64,000 nt of DNA from Sphaerulina vaccinii (GCA_022570795.1 JAKUDP010000007.1:1240001-1304000); one strand, 5' to 3'. Counted from the stretch's first letter, positions 1 through 10,174 are shown. Numbers and translations: made by a program. The notes: a model not told the origin generated them from the sequence alone.

Positions 1-329
1 ATGTATGTTTCACTCGCTCCAAGACGCCAGGGTATACCAAGGCCGTGTGATTGTATCTTGGCTTTCTGGATTCGTTCTCGCGATGAATGGAGTAGTCCAC
101 GGCGAGCCACTTGATGCATTTGGATGATTGTCCGCGAGCGATGATGACTAGAAGTATGAAGCTCTATCGCAATGTCTGGTATCGTCGTGTACTGCGATAG
201 TTCGAGAATTGTAGACGGCAAGAGCTTACCACTTCAAGGTCAGCAAACTCATGCTTAATGTGGAAGGAAGCTTTCTCACACTGACAGGCCAAGGACAGAC
301 CTAAGTTAGCAAGATCCTCCACCGAAGTC
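1..329. other. Gene-free window edge
   Basis: No reading frame with recognisable coding character, splice-bounded exon or RNA gene is seen here. The last part is the probable promoter and 5' UTR of the secreted-protein gene that starts at 330. Confidence 0.5.
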
Positions 330-994
330 ATGCATCTCATCCAAGGTCTCGCCCTCGTCCTCCTCGGCACTGGTCCGGCCATCGCAACACCAATCCTGCA
401 GACTCGACAAGCCTCGAATGCCACCAATACCACCAGCAGCAACTGCACATCATGGAACGAGCCAAAGCTGGGTATAGCAGAAGTCATGAAGAACTGGGCA
501 GTCGTATGGGCAGGCAACCACTCTGAATCGATAGTCAATCACACCATAACGCCCGATGTCTCGCTCTGGATGGATCGACTCCCAGTTGGCAGCCCATTCA
601 ACGCCACAACAGCTGCCGTGTCCGTCACCAACGCCAGCCAGCTACTGGAATTCGTTGGCACGTCTCGCAATGGCTTCTCCACATACAAGTTCACCAACAA
701 CTTCTACTTCGTCAGCAAGGAAGCGGATAAGCTCGCAACGAGGTGGACTTTGAACGCGATTGTTGGGAATGATACCCAGTCGCCGTAAGTCTGAGTGTGG
801 TCGCATGAAGAGGCAGTTGCTAACACAGTTGCAGGATTCGCAAGCCGGGTGATGTAGTGACGATGAATGGCACGGATATTCTCCTCTTCGATGGCTGCTC
901 CGGACGCATCTCCCAGATCTTGACGGCGCAGGACACATTGGAGTATCTTCGCCAAATGGGAACAAGCATATCCAGCAGTGACTGGAAGGTGTAG
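330..994 (+). CDS. Small secreted protein, NTF2/SnoaL-like
   Basis: Two exons, 330..784 and 835..994. The intron has a GTAAGT donor at 785 and a TTGCAG acceptor ending at 834, and splicing keeps the frame through to the TAG at 992-994. The product is about 204 residues. It begins with a hydrophobic signal peptide (residues 1-20, ending near GPAIATP) and is rich in N-glycosylation sequons, so it is probably exported. The body, with a helical start around MKNWAVVWAGN, a central region containing a Trp-Met-Asp-Arg and a C-terminal beta-rich part, resembles the SnoaL/NTF2-like fold of fungal secreted proteins. That is a family impression rather than a motif match, and no catalytic residues can be named. 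It faces the wax-synthase-like gene tail to tail, with 157 bases between the stop codons. Confidence 0.75.
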
Positions 995-1151
995 ATAGTG
1001 CAACACTTGTACGGCAGGCTTGAGGGAAGTCGCCTGCCAAGATGCGACCAGCGAGGCAACATAGTCCGAGGAGATGACTTCCAGATCGACTGTAGTCCCA
1101 ACCGCACTGTTGCGGTTTCAAAGATTAATAGTGTTCATCAATCAGCACAAA

Positions 1152-2318
1152 TCAGGCCGTCGTGAGTCCCAGGCTTCTCACAGGATGAAGCAGCCACGTC
1201 ACATCCGACTTCACAGTTGGATTTCCCACCCTCAGTAGAATCGCACCACTCTCGATCGCGAAAGTCCAGCAGAATACTCTCTTTAGCCAACTCCTTTCGT
1301 TCTTCTTCCACAACAGTCTCTCCATAACACATCCCACACCTTGGCCGACGAAGACAAGGAAGAGCCCACCTCCAACTGTCCACGGACTCTCACTGAGCGC
1401 ACCAGCACACCACCCATGCCAAATGCCACTCAGCGCAAAGGCTCCCACAACGCCCGCCGCTTTCCCAATCTCTTTATTTAAGCCCATGCCATTAATAACC
1501 ACCTGTTGCGCAGGTCGATATCCCAGAGCTATAAGCCACGACTGCGCTCCCTGATGCCAGTGAACAGACCAGAATTCAGCAATCCCAGTGGCGGAGAAAG
1601 GTAGGAAGAACAGGACATTCGGACAAAAGGGATGCAAACACGTATGCGTAAAGTCCAGTCCAGAGTTGATGAAGACCAGAACCATTAGAACTTGGACCTC
1701 CGGTGTAGGATAGATGTACGTCGCAACAGGAACCAGAATCCGAGGAATCCAGGTCCAGCACATTCTTTCCATCTTCGAAGTCTTCTGATAAAGCTCTCTT
1801 CGTCTCGACTCGTTGACTCGGATGTCGAAAGAACCATATCTCGCCTCTGTGAACAACCGGAAGACATATTCACCTTCACCTCTCCAGCTTTCCATCTCCA
1901 CTTCCTTCGCTAACAACTTCGGCGCCCTCTCGGCTCTCACGACTCCCAACTCCCAAACTTTACACGCCATAAAGAAGCATAAACATCTAATCCCAGCCTC
2001 CCAAAGAGGATGAAATCGAGGACTGAACCACGCAAGAGCCAAAGTATAGCATCCAGCAATGAACCCAACTTGTCGTACATCAGAAACAATCTCTCTCGCG
2101 CCTTTGCGTTCTTCATACTCAGTGATCTTCGCCTGAGTAGTCGATGTCGTGGTTCCTGCTGCTGCAATGGAAAGAGCGAGAAGTGCTAAAAAGTGCAATG
2201 CGATGGCTATGCAGACTCGTAAGAAGAAAGCCGGAACTTCACTCAACAGGAGAGTCGGAACTTTGAGTGAGATGAAGACGAGACAATGTGCTGTTGCGAC
2301 GATTCTTCCTGTGGACAT
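1152..2318 (-). CDS. Wax-synthase-domain membrane acyltransferase
   Basis: An intronless gene of 388 residues starting at the ATG at 2318. The frame runs further upstream, but those residues look like non-coding leader, while the chosen Met is followed at once by a membrane segment. Several hydrophobic segments alternate with short loops. The C-terminal third holds the family signature: a His-Gln pair (SVHWHQGAQSW) followed by LSGIWHGW, whose His is the expected active-site residue of the MBOAT-like wax synthase/acetyltransferase group. Members of this group transfer acyl or acetyl groups to alcohols, including secondary metabolites, at the endoplasmic reticulum. The substrate cannot be told from sequence and no biosynthetic partners lie nearby. 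Family call fairly sure, reaction unsure. Confidence 0.8.
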   Translation of the reverse strand: MSTGRIVATAHCLVFISLKVPTLLLSEVPAFFLRVCIAIALHFLALLALSIAAAGTTTSTTQAKITEYEERKGAREIVSDVRQVGFIAGCYTLALAWFSPRFHPLWEAGIRCLCFFMACKVWELGVVRAERAPKLLAKEVEMESWRGEGEYVFRLFTEARYGSFDIRVNESRRRELYQKTSKMERMCWTWIPRILVPVATYIYPTPEVQVLMVLVFINSGLDFTHTCLHPFCPNVLFFLPFSATGIAEFWSVHWHQGAQSWLIALGYRPAQQVVINGMGLNKEIGKAAGVVGAFALSGIWHGWCAGALSESPWTVGGGLFLVFVGQGVGCVMERLLWKKNERSWLKRVFCWTFAIESGAILLRVGNPTVKSDVTWLLHPVRSLGLTTA

Positions 2319-2577
2319 TGTATTGCTGTGTACCAAAGTATATCTCTTGCTAGTCAGCGAGTGAGCTGTGAGAGTCAGCAAGACAAGTTTCAATTGCTTA
2401 CAAGTGGTTCGATAGGTTACGTCATGACGGCCAGGGATATGGCTGATTGAGAAAATGTTGGTATTCATTCGGGCAATGCATGCTTGCTGGTATCTCGTTC
2501 GTCCTTCCGATAACGCCTGCCCACTCTAATGCTTCTATACAGTAATGCTACACGCTTGATGCTTCATACGTTCCGAC

Positions 2578-5079
2578 TCAAGCTTCTGGGTCTGCGACAT
2601 CTTCCACCTCGACAGCCCTTCCCTTGCCTTTGCCATTGGAGCTGCTAGTCTGTGTCTGCTCCTGTCCAGAAGTCTGGTCATTGCTCACAGAGCTGGGTGC
2701 TGCTTCGTTGGAAGACTCTTGTGCAGCCGGGTTAAAGCTCCATCCAGCATCAGTCCATGGCACATCCGTCTGTGCTTGTGCTGCAGTACTCTGCGTTGCC
2801 ACTGCGTCTGATGCTTGTGGCCTCGTAACGGCTTGGTCGGAGGCACCAAATGCTTCCGCCCACCTGTGACCAGCAGCTTCACCTCGCGCTTCTGCGTCAC
2901 GCAGCGCCGCTGCGTCTGGTTGCGTGTTGTTGGAGTGTTCTAGCTGTTCTGGTACCGTCTCGCTGCGCGAAGTATCCTGTTGGCTTGGCTGTATGGTTGG
3001 CGGTCTGAAGTATGGAGACCCAGAATCGTCAGTCGGCCCTCGCGCATCATCGCTCGGTTGCTGCTCCACAGTCGTGGCAGGTGCAGACACATCCGCCACA
3101 CTAGAGACCTGATCGGCAGTGACAGGCTGCTCACCTGCAGAATTCGATTGCGCCGGCCCAGGCAATCGCACACCGAATTGAGTCTGTCCTCCAACAGGTT
3201 GCAGTGGCATGACTGTCCATCCTTCTGGAAGGACCATGCCTGGTGGCAGATTCTCATGTCCACTGCCCATTTGCTGGCTTCGAAGCCCACGCAACTGTTG
3301 CGGAGGCGGCGGCAGGAAAGGTTGATGTTGAGGTGCAAATCCTGGCATTGGGTATCTGTTCTGATGCGGCAGACGCTGCGCCCTCAGTCTGGCCACTTCA
3401 GCCTCCATCAATCTCAGATTCGCCAATTGTTGCTGATGAAGCCCGAGATTGTGAGCGTCTTGCATGATTCTCTGCTCGAGCTGCAGAAGATAGACATCGG
3501 TGGGCACATTGGCTCGTATTCCTGGCAACCGGGCTGTGGCTATTGGATTCGGTTGCTGAGCAGCACCTCCTGGCACTGCATTACCTGCTGCATCTACTGC
3601 TTGCTGTGCCGGTGGTGCATCGCCTCTCATTTGGTTGAGCATATTCTGAAGCTGACCTCTGGGCGCATTGACCATTCCTATGCGCAGAGGTCCGAGATTG
3701 AATATGCGTCCTCGTGGCCTCGGAGGTTGCGGTGGTCCGGGTTGACCATTCTGGCCAGGTGCGGCGGCATTACCGCCAGCACCTCCAGGAGCAGCAGCTG
3801 CATTTCCTGATACGACTGGTCTCCGACATGTTGGGCATACTTGCTGCCTCTCCAGCCAGGCCTTCAAACAGCGCAAATGCAGTATATGTCCGCAAGGCAG
3901 CTTTTTCGCTCGCAATCCCTCGTCTCGTCTCCTCGGAGCCGCAGGAGCTACAGCGGGTGCTTGAGCAGGTTGTCCATCTGCCGCAGCTCGTGCCGGAGCT
4001 TGAGTCTCTCCATCTGACCAAGCGAGCATCTCTTCCCTGCATACGATGCACGAGTCGCCTCTAATCTCTTCAGTCGTTGCATCGGGGTATCTCGAGTTCA
4101 TGTCGCTCGTTGCCTTCCTGTATGCCATGTAGTCGCTGACTCTCTTGCTGAAGCTCGCAAATGTCATGTACACATCCCTCATGATGTGCATCGGTAGCCC
4201 GTTGAATGTGACGCTGACGGTGAAGAAGAAGATGTAGATCAGGAGCTTGATGAAGTCCGTCACAACTTCCACCACGAACAGCGCCCTTCTCTTGTCCTCC
4301 CAGCCAGGCACGTCTACCTCGTTCTCGTCCACCTCGATCGGGTCGTCGTCGAAGTTAGGCACTTCCCTCTCCTCTTGTCGTGCCAATGCAGTCGCTGCCT
4401 CTCGCTCGGCCTTGATCTCCTCTTTCCGTTGCTCAATCGCTGCTGTAGTCTGCTGTTTTACGACTCGAATGTCCCATACTGCCAGTCCATATCTCACCAG
4501 CGTGAATGTACTGAACACGCACAAGATTGCAAACTCGAACGTGAAGATGACCATCATGCCCGGCCGTGGATCCTCAATGACAATGTCCACGCAGTACGCG
4601 AACATGCTCACTGCAAATGCCACAGATAGCAGGAGACTGGCCGCCAACCTCGCATGAAACAGTGTCTGGTTCGTGCCATTGCCCGCCAACTGTCCTTGTT
4701 CCAACACATCTACTCGTCCTTCTCCTATCCAGCCCCATACCTTGCCAGCTAGCAGCAGAACAAACATCACCAGCAGTCTTCCTCCCACGTCTTCGCGGAA
4801 GCTCGGCATCGCGAGCAGAGTGTCGAGCACGGCATACCAGGCCTTCTCGCTGAGCTGTTCGATTTCGATGGGTCGGAGCGGTCCATAGAGCAGGCGCTGG
4901 AGGAGGTAGAGGAAGGTCGTGCTCAGCAGTAGAAGCAGGTTGGTGAGGATCAGCAGGCAGGCGTTTGACTGTGACAGATAGACTGTCGCCGAGTAGAAGT
5001 TGGGTCGTTGCGAGAAGGCTTTGAGCAGACATGCGCCCGCAGCGAGCGTACTGGCGCCGGCGTAGTATGCGATCCGCAT
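2578..5079 (-). CDS. HRD1: E3 ubiquitin ligase Hrd1 (ERAD)
   Basis: An intronless gene of 833 residues. The N-terminal 300 residues carry several membrane segments that begin directly after the start, as expected for the multispanning Hrd1 body that forms the ERAD retrotranslocation channel. A RING-H2 finger follows with Cys344, Cys347, Cys396, His398, His401, Cys404, Cys415 and Cys418. The gap between the second and third ligands is unusually long (about 48 residues, rich in Ala/Pro). The cytosolic tail is a long low-complexity region rich in Gln, Pro and Ala, with a helix near 540-590 and an acidic Ser/Gln-rich end. Hrd1 ubiquitinates misfolded ER proteins together with Hrd3 and Der1, and none of these partners is in the window. 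Membrane layout plus RING position make the call secure. Confidence 0.95.
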   Translation of the reverse strand: MRIAYYAGASTLAAGACLLKAFSQRPNFYSATVYLSQSNACLLILTNLLLLLSTTFLYLLQRLLYGPLRPIEIEQLSEKAWYAVLDTLLAMPSFREDVGGRLLVMFVLLLAGKVWGWIGEGRVDVLEQGQLAGNGTNQTLFHARLAASLLLSVAFAVSMFAYCVDIVIEDPRPGMMVIFTFEFAILCVFSTFTLVRYGLAVWDIRVVKQQTTAAIEQRKEEIKAEREAATALARQEEREVPNFDDDPIEVDENEVDVPGWEDKRRALFVVEVVTDFIKLLIYIFFFTVSVTFNGLPMHIMRDVYMTFASFSKRVSDYMAYRKATSDMNSRYPDATTEEIRGDSCIVCREEMLAWSDGETQAPARAAADGQPAQAPAVAPAAPRRRDEGLRAKKLPCGHILHLRCLKAWLERQQVCPTCRRPVVSGNAAAAPGGAGGNAAAPGQNGQPGPPQPPRPRGRIFNLGPLRIGMVNAPRGQLQNMLNQMRGDAPPAQQAVDAAGNAVPGGAAQQPNPIATARLPGIRANVPTDVYLLQLEQRIMQDAHNLGLHQQQLANLRLMEAEVARLRAQRLPHQNRYPMPGFAPQHQPFLPPPPQQLRGLRSQQMGSGHENLPPGMVLPEGWTVMPLQPVGGQTQFGVRLPGPAQSNSAGEQPVTADQVSSVADVSAPATTVEQQPSDDARGPTDDSGSPYFRPPTIQPSQQDTSRSETVPEQLEHSNNTQPDAAALRDAEARGEAAGHRWAEAFGASDQAVTRPQASDAVATQSTAAQAQTDVPWTDAGWSFNPAAQESSNEAAPSSVSNDQTSGQEQTQTSSSNGKGKGRAVEVEDVADPEA

Positions 5080-5312
5080 GCTGAATGCAGTGCTCGTTTG
5101 GTCATGACCGTCAGTGAAGGTGTCAGTTCGGAGGAGCGAGTGTCACATGTGAAAGGCAAGTTGGCAGCTGAGTTGCTGACAAAGCAATTGTGTCATGCAA
5201 TTCTTGAATTCATATCAAGTATGTACCACTGTCTTCTGCCGACGACAAACTTGAATCCAGTCGTATCCGTTTCTGACCATGTCTCCGACGATGAAATCCA
5301 TCAATTCGTGAG

Positions 5313-5342
5313 TCCATGCAGGAACGCAGCAGCAAGGTCGGC
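5313..5342 (-). repeat. Short dispersed repeat, copy 1
   Basis: The minus strand here reads nearly the same as the plus strand at 12055-12084 (core TGCCGACCTTGCTG, then TTCCTGCATGG). Weaker similarity extends some 20-30 bases on each side. In this copy it lies in the exon downstream of the GPI-type protein; in the other it lies beside an orphan SSP promoter copy. Confidence 0.6.
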
Positions 5343-5467
5343 AGTCAACGCTGCGAGAGTGTTACCGCCCACAGCAGATGTCTCCGTCGAGTTCAAGCCC
5401 TGTTGAGACGTGTCAGCGAGCTCCACAGTGGCCTGGTCCGTGAGGAACTCACCAGAGATCAGAGAGC

Positions 5468-5818
5468 TCAAACCAAGGCCACAATGGCCAAAATGACAGC
5501 TCCAGCGCCGATCGAGTAGCCAGAAGCGCTGTCGATGGGCAGGTAGGGAACAATCGTCTCTGAAGGCGTGGGGAATGCGTACGAGGGCGCAGTCGTATTG
5601 CTGGTGGCTTGGCTGGGGTAGTATTCCGGAGCGGCTGGGGTGCTGGTCGTCGGGTAGATGTCTTGGGTGAGGCATTCGCACTCGTCGATGTCTGAGTTGT
5701 TGGAGAAAGTGTTTCCGGCAACGGCAAGGCCTGTTTTGAGCCTGTCAGCGCGATTTGAGTGGCTTGGTGGGGATAGCTTACCGGAGAGGAATGCTAAGGT
5801 GAGGATGGTGCACTGCAT
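5468..5818 (-). CDS. Small GPI-type surface protein
   Basis: Exon 1 is 5782..5818 and exon 2 is 5468..5731; the intron has a GTAAGC donor and an ACAG acceptor. The protein has about 99 residues: a short signal peptide (MQCTILTLAFLSGLAVAG), a small Cys pair (DECECL), a Pro/Thr/Tyr-rich linker and a C-terminal hydrophobic tail (SIGAGAVILAIVALV) that ends the protein, as expected for GPI attachment. A textbook intron (GTGAGT at 5452, CAACAG acceptor near 5401) lies just after the stop. The exon beyond it stays open in the same frame to 5301, although two TGA codons separate it from the main exon. A longer isoform through the GTTTGAG donor at the end of exon 2 is therefore possible. Function unknown. 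Confidence 0.65.
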   Translation of the reverse strand: MQCTILTLAFLSGKLSPPSHSNRADRLKTGLAVAGNTFSNNSDIDECECLTQDIYPTTSTPAAPEYYPSQATSNTTAPSYAFPTPSETIVPYLPIDSASGYSIGAGAVILAIVALV

Positions 5819-6109
5819 GTTGTCTTGGTGGTGGATGCTGATGGTTGATGCTGATGTGTATGTTGATGTAGTAAAGAGGAAGAGAAAGGGGATGGAAGGG
5901 TTTAAGTACTCCAGCGCTGTCAACAGGCCGCAGATGCTCTTGCCGACCTTGTTGAGGCAGTCGCGGTCGTATTGAAGCAGGAAGACCTCAAAAAGTGGCA
6001 GGTGTCGATGGTAGAAGGCGGTGGCGATTGCCCCAGCGTGCCTGCCGTTTCAGATTGCAAAGACCTGCGATGCGACATCAACATACAGACGACAGATGGC
6101 AGATAGTAT

Positions 6110-7290
6110 CTCTGAGCGGTCGAATCTTCAAAAGAGCACCACGACTGTGTGACCAGTGGCCTGGACGCTGCTTAATCTCAGGAAGGCAATGCATATTGAC
6201 TTTGACATAGCCGAAAAAGACCCCTTGAGAGCATGTTTCTCTGAACGAACGGTCTTTCAGAAACGCGCCGCGGTCGTCGACGCAGTGGCCTGGCCGCAGA
6301 CCGTCTTCAGAGAGGCAATGCAAGATTGAAATCGACTAAGCCGAAAACAGCCTTCGACTAAGCAAATGTCTGTCAAGAGGAAATTTTCCAGAATCACACC
6401 ACGATTGTCAAAGTAGCGGCATGGTCGCAGTTCAGCTTCAGAAGACGTCGCAGGAGTGCCAGAATCAAAGGGAGCAAGCTTCTCCGACGAAGCCCGTAGC
6501 CCGTATCGGTGTCGCGATTCTATCTGCAACTTCGATGGCATAGAGCTTCAGCCTCGGAGGAGTAAGAGCAGAAGATCAAGAGCGCCGCTCTAACAAAGGG
6601 CCTCTTCGGAGTCCTCACTCCATCTACAACTTTGCCGGCATCGAGCTTCAGCTTCAGCAGAGCAGGCGACGCGAACGAGTACGATTTCTCTGACAGGACC
6701 TTTGCTAGCGCCCACATTACCATCGTAGCATGGATATTCAGCCTTTCGGAGGGCAAGACCGCGGATGAGGAATGCTTCTCCGACAGGACACTCACCAGCG
6801 TGGCTGATTTGTCAGCTGCAAATTCGTCACATCGATCTTCAGCATTGTGGAGAGCAAGAGAAGCATATGAAGAATGCGTTTCTGAGAGTCTCGTACTTCG
6901 CGATGCCCAAACTGCAGACCGTCTCCTTGCAGAGTCGTATGATCCTCGCTCATCAAGTAGATCATTTTATTCGTTCTGTGAGCCATGGCTGCGGCTGGGC
7001 TTCTATATCGATGCCACATGAATTTCGATAGCCAGACCTGATACTCGTCGGTAGGCGAGCTAGAGGCTCGAAGCAGAGCTTCGAGATGCGTCTGGGATTG
7101 TATTGTTAATTTGAAGAATGCTCTATCGCAACAACTTGTAGCAAGGTGAAAGACCTTGAATCGAAGCCACGGCTTGACTGATAAGATCCTCACTGGCGTG
7201 GCCACTCTGTCTGCCGTCGTGCAAGCATGGACCTTCAGCCTTCAGCATAATCTCCTGTCTGCTTCGATGCTTGTCGCTGGCACGTGTCAT
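6110..7290. repeat. Decayed tandem repeat array
   Basis: Units begin with a TCTCTGA/TCTCCGA-like motif at 6110, 6238, 6370, about 6481, 6687, 6777 and about 6879, with weaker similarity continuing to about 7290. The first units are about 128-132 bases and the later ones about 90-102. Units 1 and 2 align along their whole length: both hold CAGTGGCCTGG, a GGCAATGCA block and AGCCGAAAA. Later units share GCATGGA(T/C)(A/C)TTCAGCC and GAATGC. On the minus strand the first units also translate into repeated peptides with an Arg-Pro...Arg-Gly core, but frames change between units. No long clean ORF spans the array, so it is either a decayed repeat-protein gene or a non-coding satellite-like array. 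Confidence 0.7.
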
Positions 7291-7462
7291 TGTGAGAAGG
7301 CGGTGATGATCAGCACATTGAAGATGCTTGCGCGGTGGGCTTGGACTGCTGATGAAGCTTCGGTGCCGATACGTCCTATGTCTTCCACGGAAGGCACTCG
7401 CACGCGCGCTGGGCAGCTTCAACACTATCCCTCGTCGTCGCTCGAGCCAGTCTACAAGCATA

Positions 7463-8324
7463 TCAAGCTTTGCTCAGCTTCTCCAAAGCCTCCGGCAGCC
7501 CAGCCATACCATCCAGATACACATCAACATCATTCTTGATCTGCTCCTGATCCTCATTGATGTCGTCTGTCCACCTATAGATGTATATCGTCTTCATACC
7601 GACCGCCTTGGCTCCATACAGGTCGTAAGCATGTGCTGCAACCATGACTGCCTCTTCTGGTTTGATCTGGATTTGCTCAAGTGCCTTGGTCACAAAGGTC
7701 AGTATGTATCAAGACAATTCGGCAAGAGACGGCACTGCTAGTCACACTGTGAAATGAGCGTCTTACCTTGAGGTAGCTCTCGGGCTTCGGCTTGTACACA
7801 CCTAGCAAGCCGCTAGAGAAAAGCATATCGAAGCACCCCTGTAAACCAGAGGACTTGATGAGATCGAGCTGCAATCTCATCGTACCATTTGCGTGCACAA
7901 AAACCTCGAAGCCCTGGGACTTGACTTTCTGTACAGCAGTCTTCGTGTCTGGCCATGCTGGCTGCAGGTGCCAGACCTCGATCTAGCAGGTACTGTCGAT
8001 CAGTCTTGACGTCTCCACAGTATGTCCATAGCACCCAAGCCTTACCAGTCTTTGCTTGACGTCCTCATCGAGTCCTGGAGTCAAGTTGCGCGCTTCGAAG
8101 TATTGGTCGAGTGTTCTCCTGTGAGTGACATCGATGTTCTCTACAGGAAGAGCCTGCTTGATTCTGCTTGCACACTCGTCAAAGTACGCTTGTCGCCATT
8201 CCAAAGCAAATTTTGATTTCGCATTTTCGTCCAGTATGTGTGAGGGCAAAGCGGCAGTGACTGCGGCATGCCAATCGAGACATGTGCCCATGAAGTCGAA
8301 AAGGACAGCTTCGATTATCGGCAT
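7463..8324 (-). CDS. Haloacid dehalogenase type II-like hydrolase
   Basis: Three exons, 8046..8324, 7767..7982 and 7463..7684, all joined in phase 0, giving 238 residues. The donors are GTAAGG and GTAAGA and the acceptors GCTAG and CCAAG. The start at 8324 places the HAD motif I (LFDFMGTCLDW, nucleophile Asp10) right at the N terminus. The second motif-I Asp is replaced by Met, which fits the dehalogenase-like branch rather than phosphatases. Motif II is VHANGT, the motif III Lys is in VYKPKPESY, and the C-terminal AHAYDLYGAKA is the usual type II dehalogenase acidic motif. Such fungal enzymes are cytosolic and hydrolyse 2-haloacids or related small substrates; the real substrate is unknown. 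Upstream lies a gene-free stretch, downstream the repeat array. Confidence 0.9.
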
Positions 8325-9500
8325 GATGAGTGTGGTATCATACGATGTGAGTGTGGAATTGCGTGAAGTTGTTGACACTTAGATACCCAGAGCTGAGATC
8401 AGTGCGACCCTCCAGTGCCAGGCGGCTACGCCCTTCTGCAAGAGCTTACGTGAGCTGCCACTCACACTGCTAGTGAAGTGGACATTCAGAGGCTGTCACC
8501 TGCTTCCCACGGTCTCTCGACAAAGCTGCTATACCATATTTGCAGCTTTGGGTATACAATTGGCGACATGTGTGCACAGCAAGCGTTCATTGCCATTATC
8601 TCTCCATCCAGACTGTCAGACGCGCCCTTGTGCTTGGGGCTCAGAGGCAAGGACTTGAAATCCTTGACTCAGTTGGGGATTCGTGTCTCTTTGCTTTGCG
8701 GCCAAGCAAGCGACTACCGCGTATTGACTGGAGCAAAGACTCGGTGAAGTCGGACTGACATAGTATATAGTATTGAAGAAGAGAGATGCGGTCGAGTGAA
8801 AGTTGAGATGTCCCGGGCGGCCCGGCACGCTTTTGCTCACCTCGCTCCCTCATTGTTTTCCTGTCACAATCATACCACGAAACACTGCCGTGACATGCAT
8901 CGCCTCTCGGACGCCCGAATGACCTCACGGCGACATGGTAGCCCGCCACGCTAAGATCACATGCGCGCACACGGCGACCTTACTGCGATTCGCACCGGAG
9001 GGCGTATTGAGCTACTCAAGTACCCTCTGAATATATGCTGACCAGATGGCTGTCGGATGGTTGGTGAGGACCGAAGACATAGGCTGACAGCTCCAGCATC
9101 TCCAAGACCTGAGTACCCAAGATCAGGCATCGACCGATGGACAGCGCAGACAAGCGTGGTTTTGCTCTTGTGTTGGTTACCAGTCAGATGCAAGCCGATA
9201 TATTGCACCGAACAAGACGCGGCGACGCCGACCAAGCCAGAACATTGGGCATAAACATCCTACTTGCGCAAGCTTTCCAAATGGGGCCTCCGGACCAGCA
9301 TCGACTACGCGCTCCGTGTTGCTGTCACTCCGATAAGCTGATGAGCAGCCACATTGGAGTGCTACGCCAGTAGGCTTCCCGACTGACTTCTCCGTCCGGG
9401 TATCGACTGTGCTATTCGGGCCTCTGTCGCTCGATTGCGCTGATCAGCGATCATGTTTGGGCCACGGGGCGATTATGTACCGGTCTTCAAGTGCGGAGTT
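8325..9500. other. Gene-free stretch with diverged SSP upstream DNA
   Basis: Only short shadow frames occur here. From about 9130 to 9300 the sequence is a worn version of the DNA upstream of SSP-2: the GCATCGACCG word, a CGATATATTG block and CTTGCGCAAGCTTTCC all have counterparts at 10565-10680. It is read as the distal promoter of SSP-1. Confidence 0.5.
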
Positions 9501-9504
9501 TGAG

Positions 9505-9552
9505 ATATGCTTTATTTGCTATCCGCCGATAGCTTTCTGAACAGCTGGCAAG
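9505..9552 (+). promoter_or_regulatory. SSP-1 proximal promoter block
   Basis: Contains ATGCTTTATTTGCTA and CAGCTGGCAAG, matching in order and spacing the block at 10802-10850 before SSP-2 and, in reverse orientation, pieces at 26083-26131 before SSP-3. A clear TATA box like that of SSP-2 is not seen at the expected place. Confidence 0.55.
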
Positions 9553-9645
9553 CTGGTCACGCTACAACCGACACATGTAATGCCCTCCGCACTTCTTTGA
9601 CCATACCACAACACGCTACAACGAACGAACATCCTGCCATCAACC

Positions 9646-10113
9646 ATGAAGTTCATCGTCCCAACCCTCCTGACCGCCGGTGTCGCAACGGGTCTTCCAA
9701 CTGCCTCCTCCAACGATGCTACTAGCAAGATGGCTCCAGGATACAGCATTCTTCCAGCAAAATTTCAACGCGATTTTCACGACTTCCTAGTCGACATCGA
9801 TATGCCACAAGAGGCTCGTGAGAAAGTATTCGAGAACGTCCATGACATCATCGTTGATGAATTTGATGACTTCTCGCTCTGGGACCCTCCATCAAAGTGC
9901 AGGCCGGCAACGGAAAAGCCCGACTTCGTCGATCCAGAGATGATCGATAAATTCGTGCCATATTTTCGCGAGGCATTTTTCCAGGAGGCGGACGTTTCCA
10001 ACGAGGCTAGCGAGCTCATCCTGGAGTGGATCCAACACGAGTATTTTTACCCATTGCGCAATGACATCGAGTGGGAGATGTCGCATCCCCTGCCAGTCTG
10101 CAAGGACAAGTAG
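9646..10113 (+). CDS. SSP-1: small secreted protein with two helical repeats
   Basis: An intronless coding region of 155 residues, starting at the ATG right after the CAACC context shared with its paralogue. It has a signal peptide (MKFIVPTLLTAGVATGLP) and then two copies of a ~35-residue amphipathic repeat at residues 40-73 (core DFLVDIDMPQEAREKVF) and 103-137 (core EADVSNEASELIL). The pattern is an aromatic residue, a Leu/Ile, a short turn with Asp/Asn, Ser/Pro, then Glu-Ala-Arg and a second helix. Two Cys (85, 152) are also present in SSP-2, and the C terminus LPVCKDK matches that of SSP-2 (LPPLCKDK). No known domain is recognised. Secreted, small, repeated and locally duplicated, it could be an effector-like or cell-surface protein, but no function can be assigned. 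A probable intron lies just after the stop codon. Confidence 0.8.
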   Translation: MKFIVPTLLTAGVATGLPTASSNDATSKMAPGYSILPAKFQRDFHDFLVDIDMPQEAREKVFENVHDIIVDEFDDFSLWDPPSKCRPATEKPDFVDPEMIDKFVPYFREAFFQEADVSNEASELILEWIQHEYFYPLRNDIEWEMSHPLPVCKDK

Positions 10114-10117
10114 AAAG

Positions 10118-10174
10118 GTACGTTTAGAGAAAAGGGCGAAAAGTTTGCTTGGAACAGAGCTAATTGTTGTTTAG
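10118..10174 (+). other. Probable 3'-UTR intron of SSP-1
   Basis: Donor GTACGT four bases after the stop codon, branch-like GCTAAT, acceptor GTTTAG; 57 nt. The paralogue SSP-2 has the same arrangement at 11719-11771, and the 22 bases running through stop codon and donor start are identical in both genes. Confidence 0.6.

Noticed and set aside
2980..3810. A 276-codon plus-strand frame.
   Set aside because: It is the antisense shadow of the Hrd1 gene's low-complexity tail.
6632..7021. A 129-codon plus-strand frame with repeated FSDRT/EEC words.
   Set aside because: It lies inside the decayed tandem array, covers only part of it, and has no start context, signal or domain; the repetition follows from the DNA repeats.
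8630..8700. tRNA-Ser-like hairpin: AAGGA CTTGAAA TCCTT has a 5-bp stem and a loop with a TGA anticodon.
   Set aside because: No acceptor stem closes it, the D arm is too short and there is no proper GGTTCGA-type T arm, so it is not a functional tRNA. Chance or a worn fragment.
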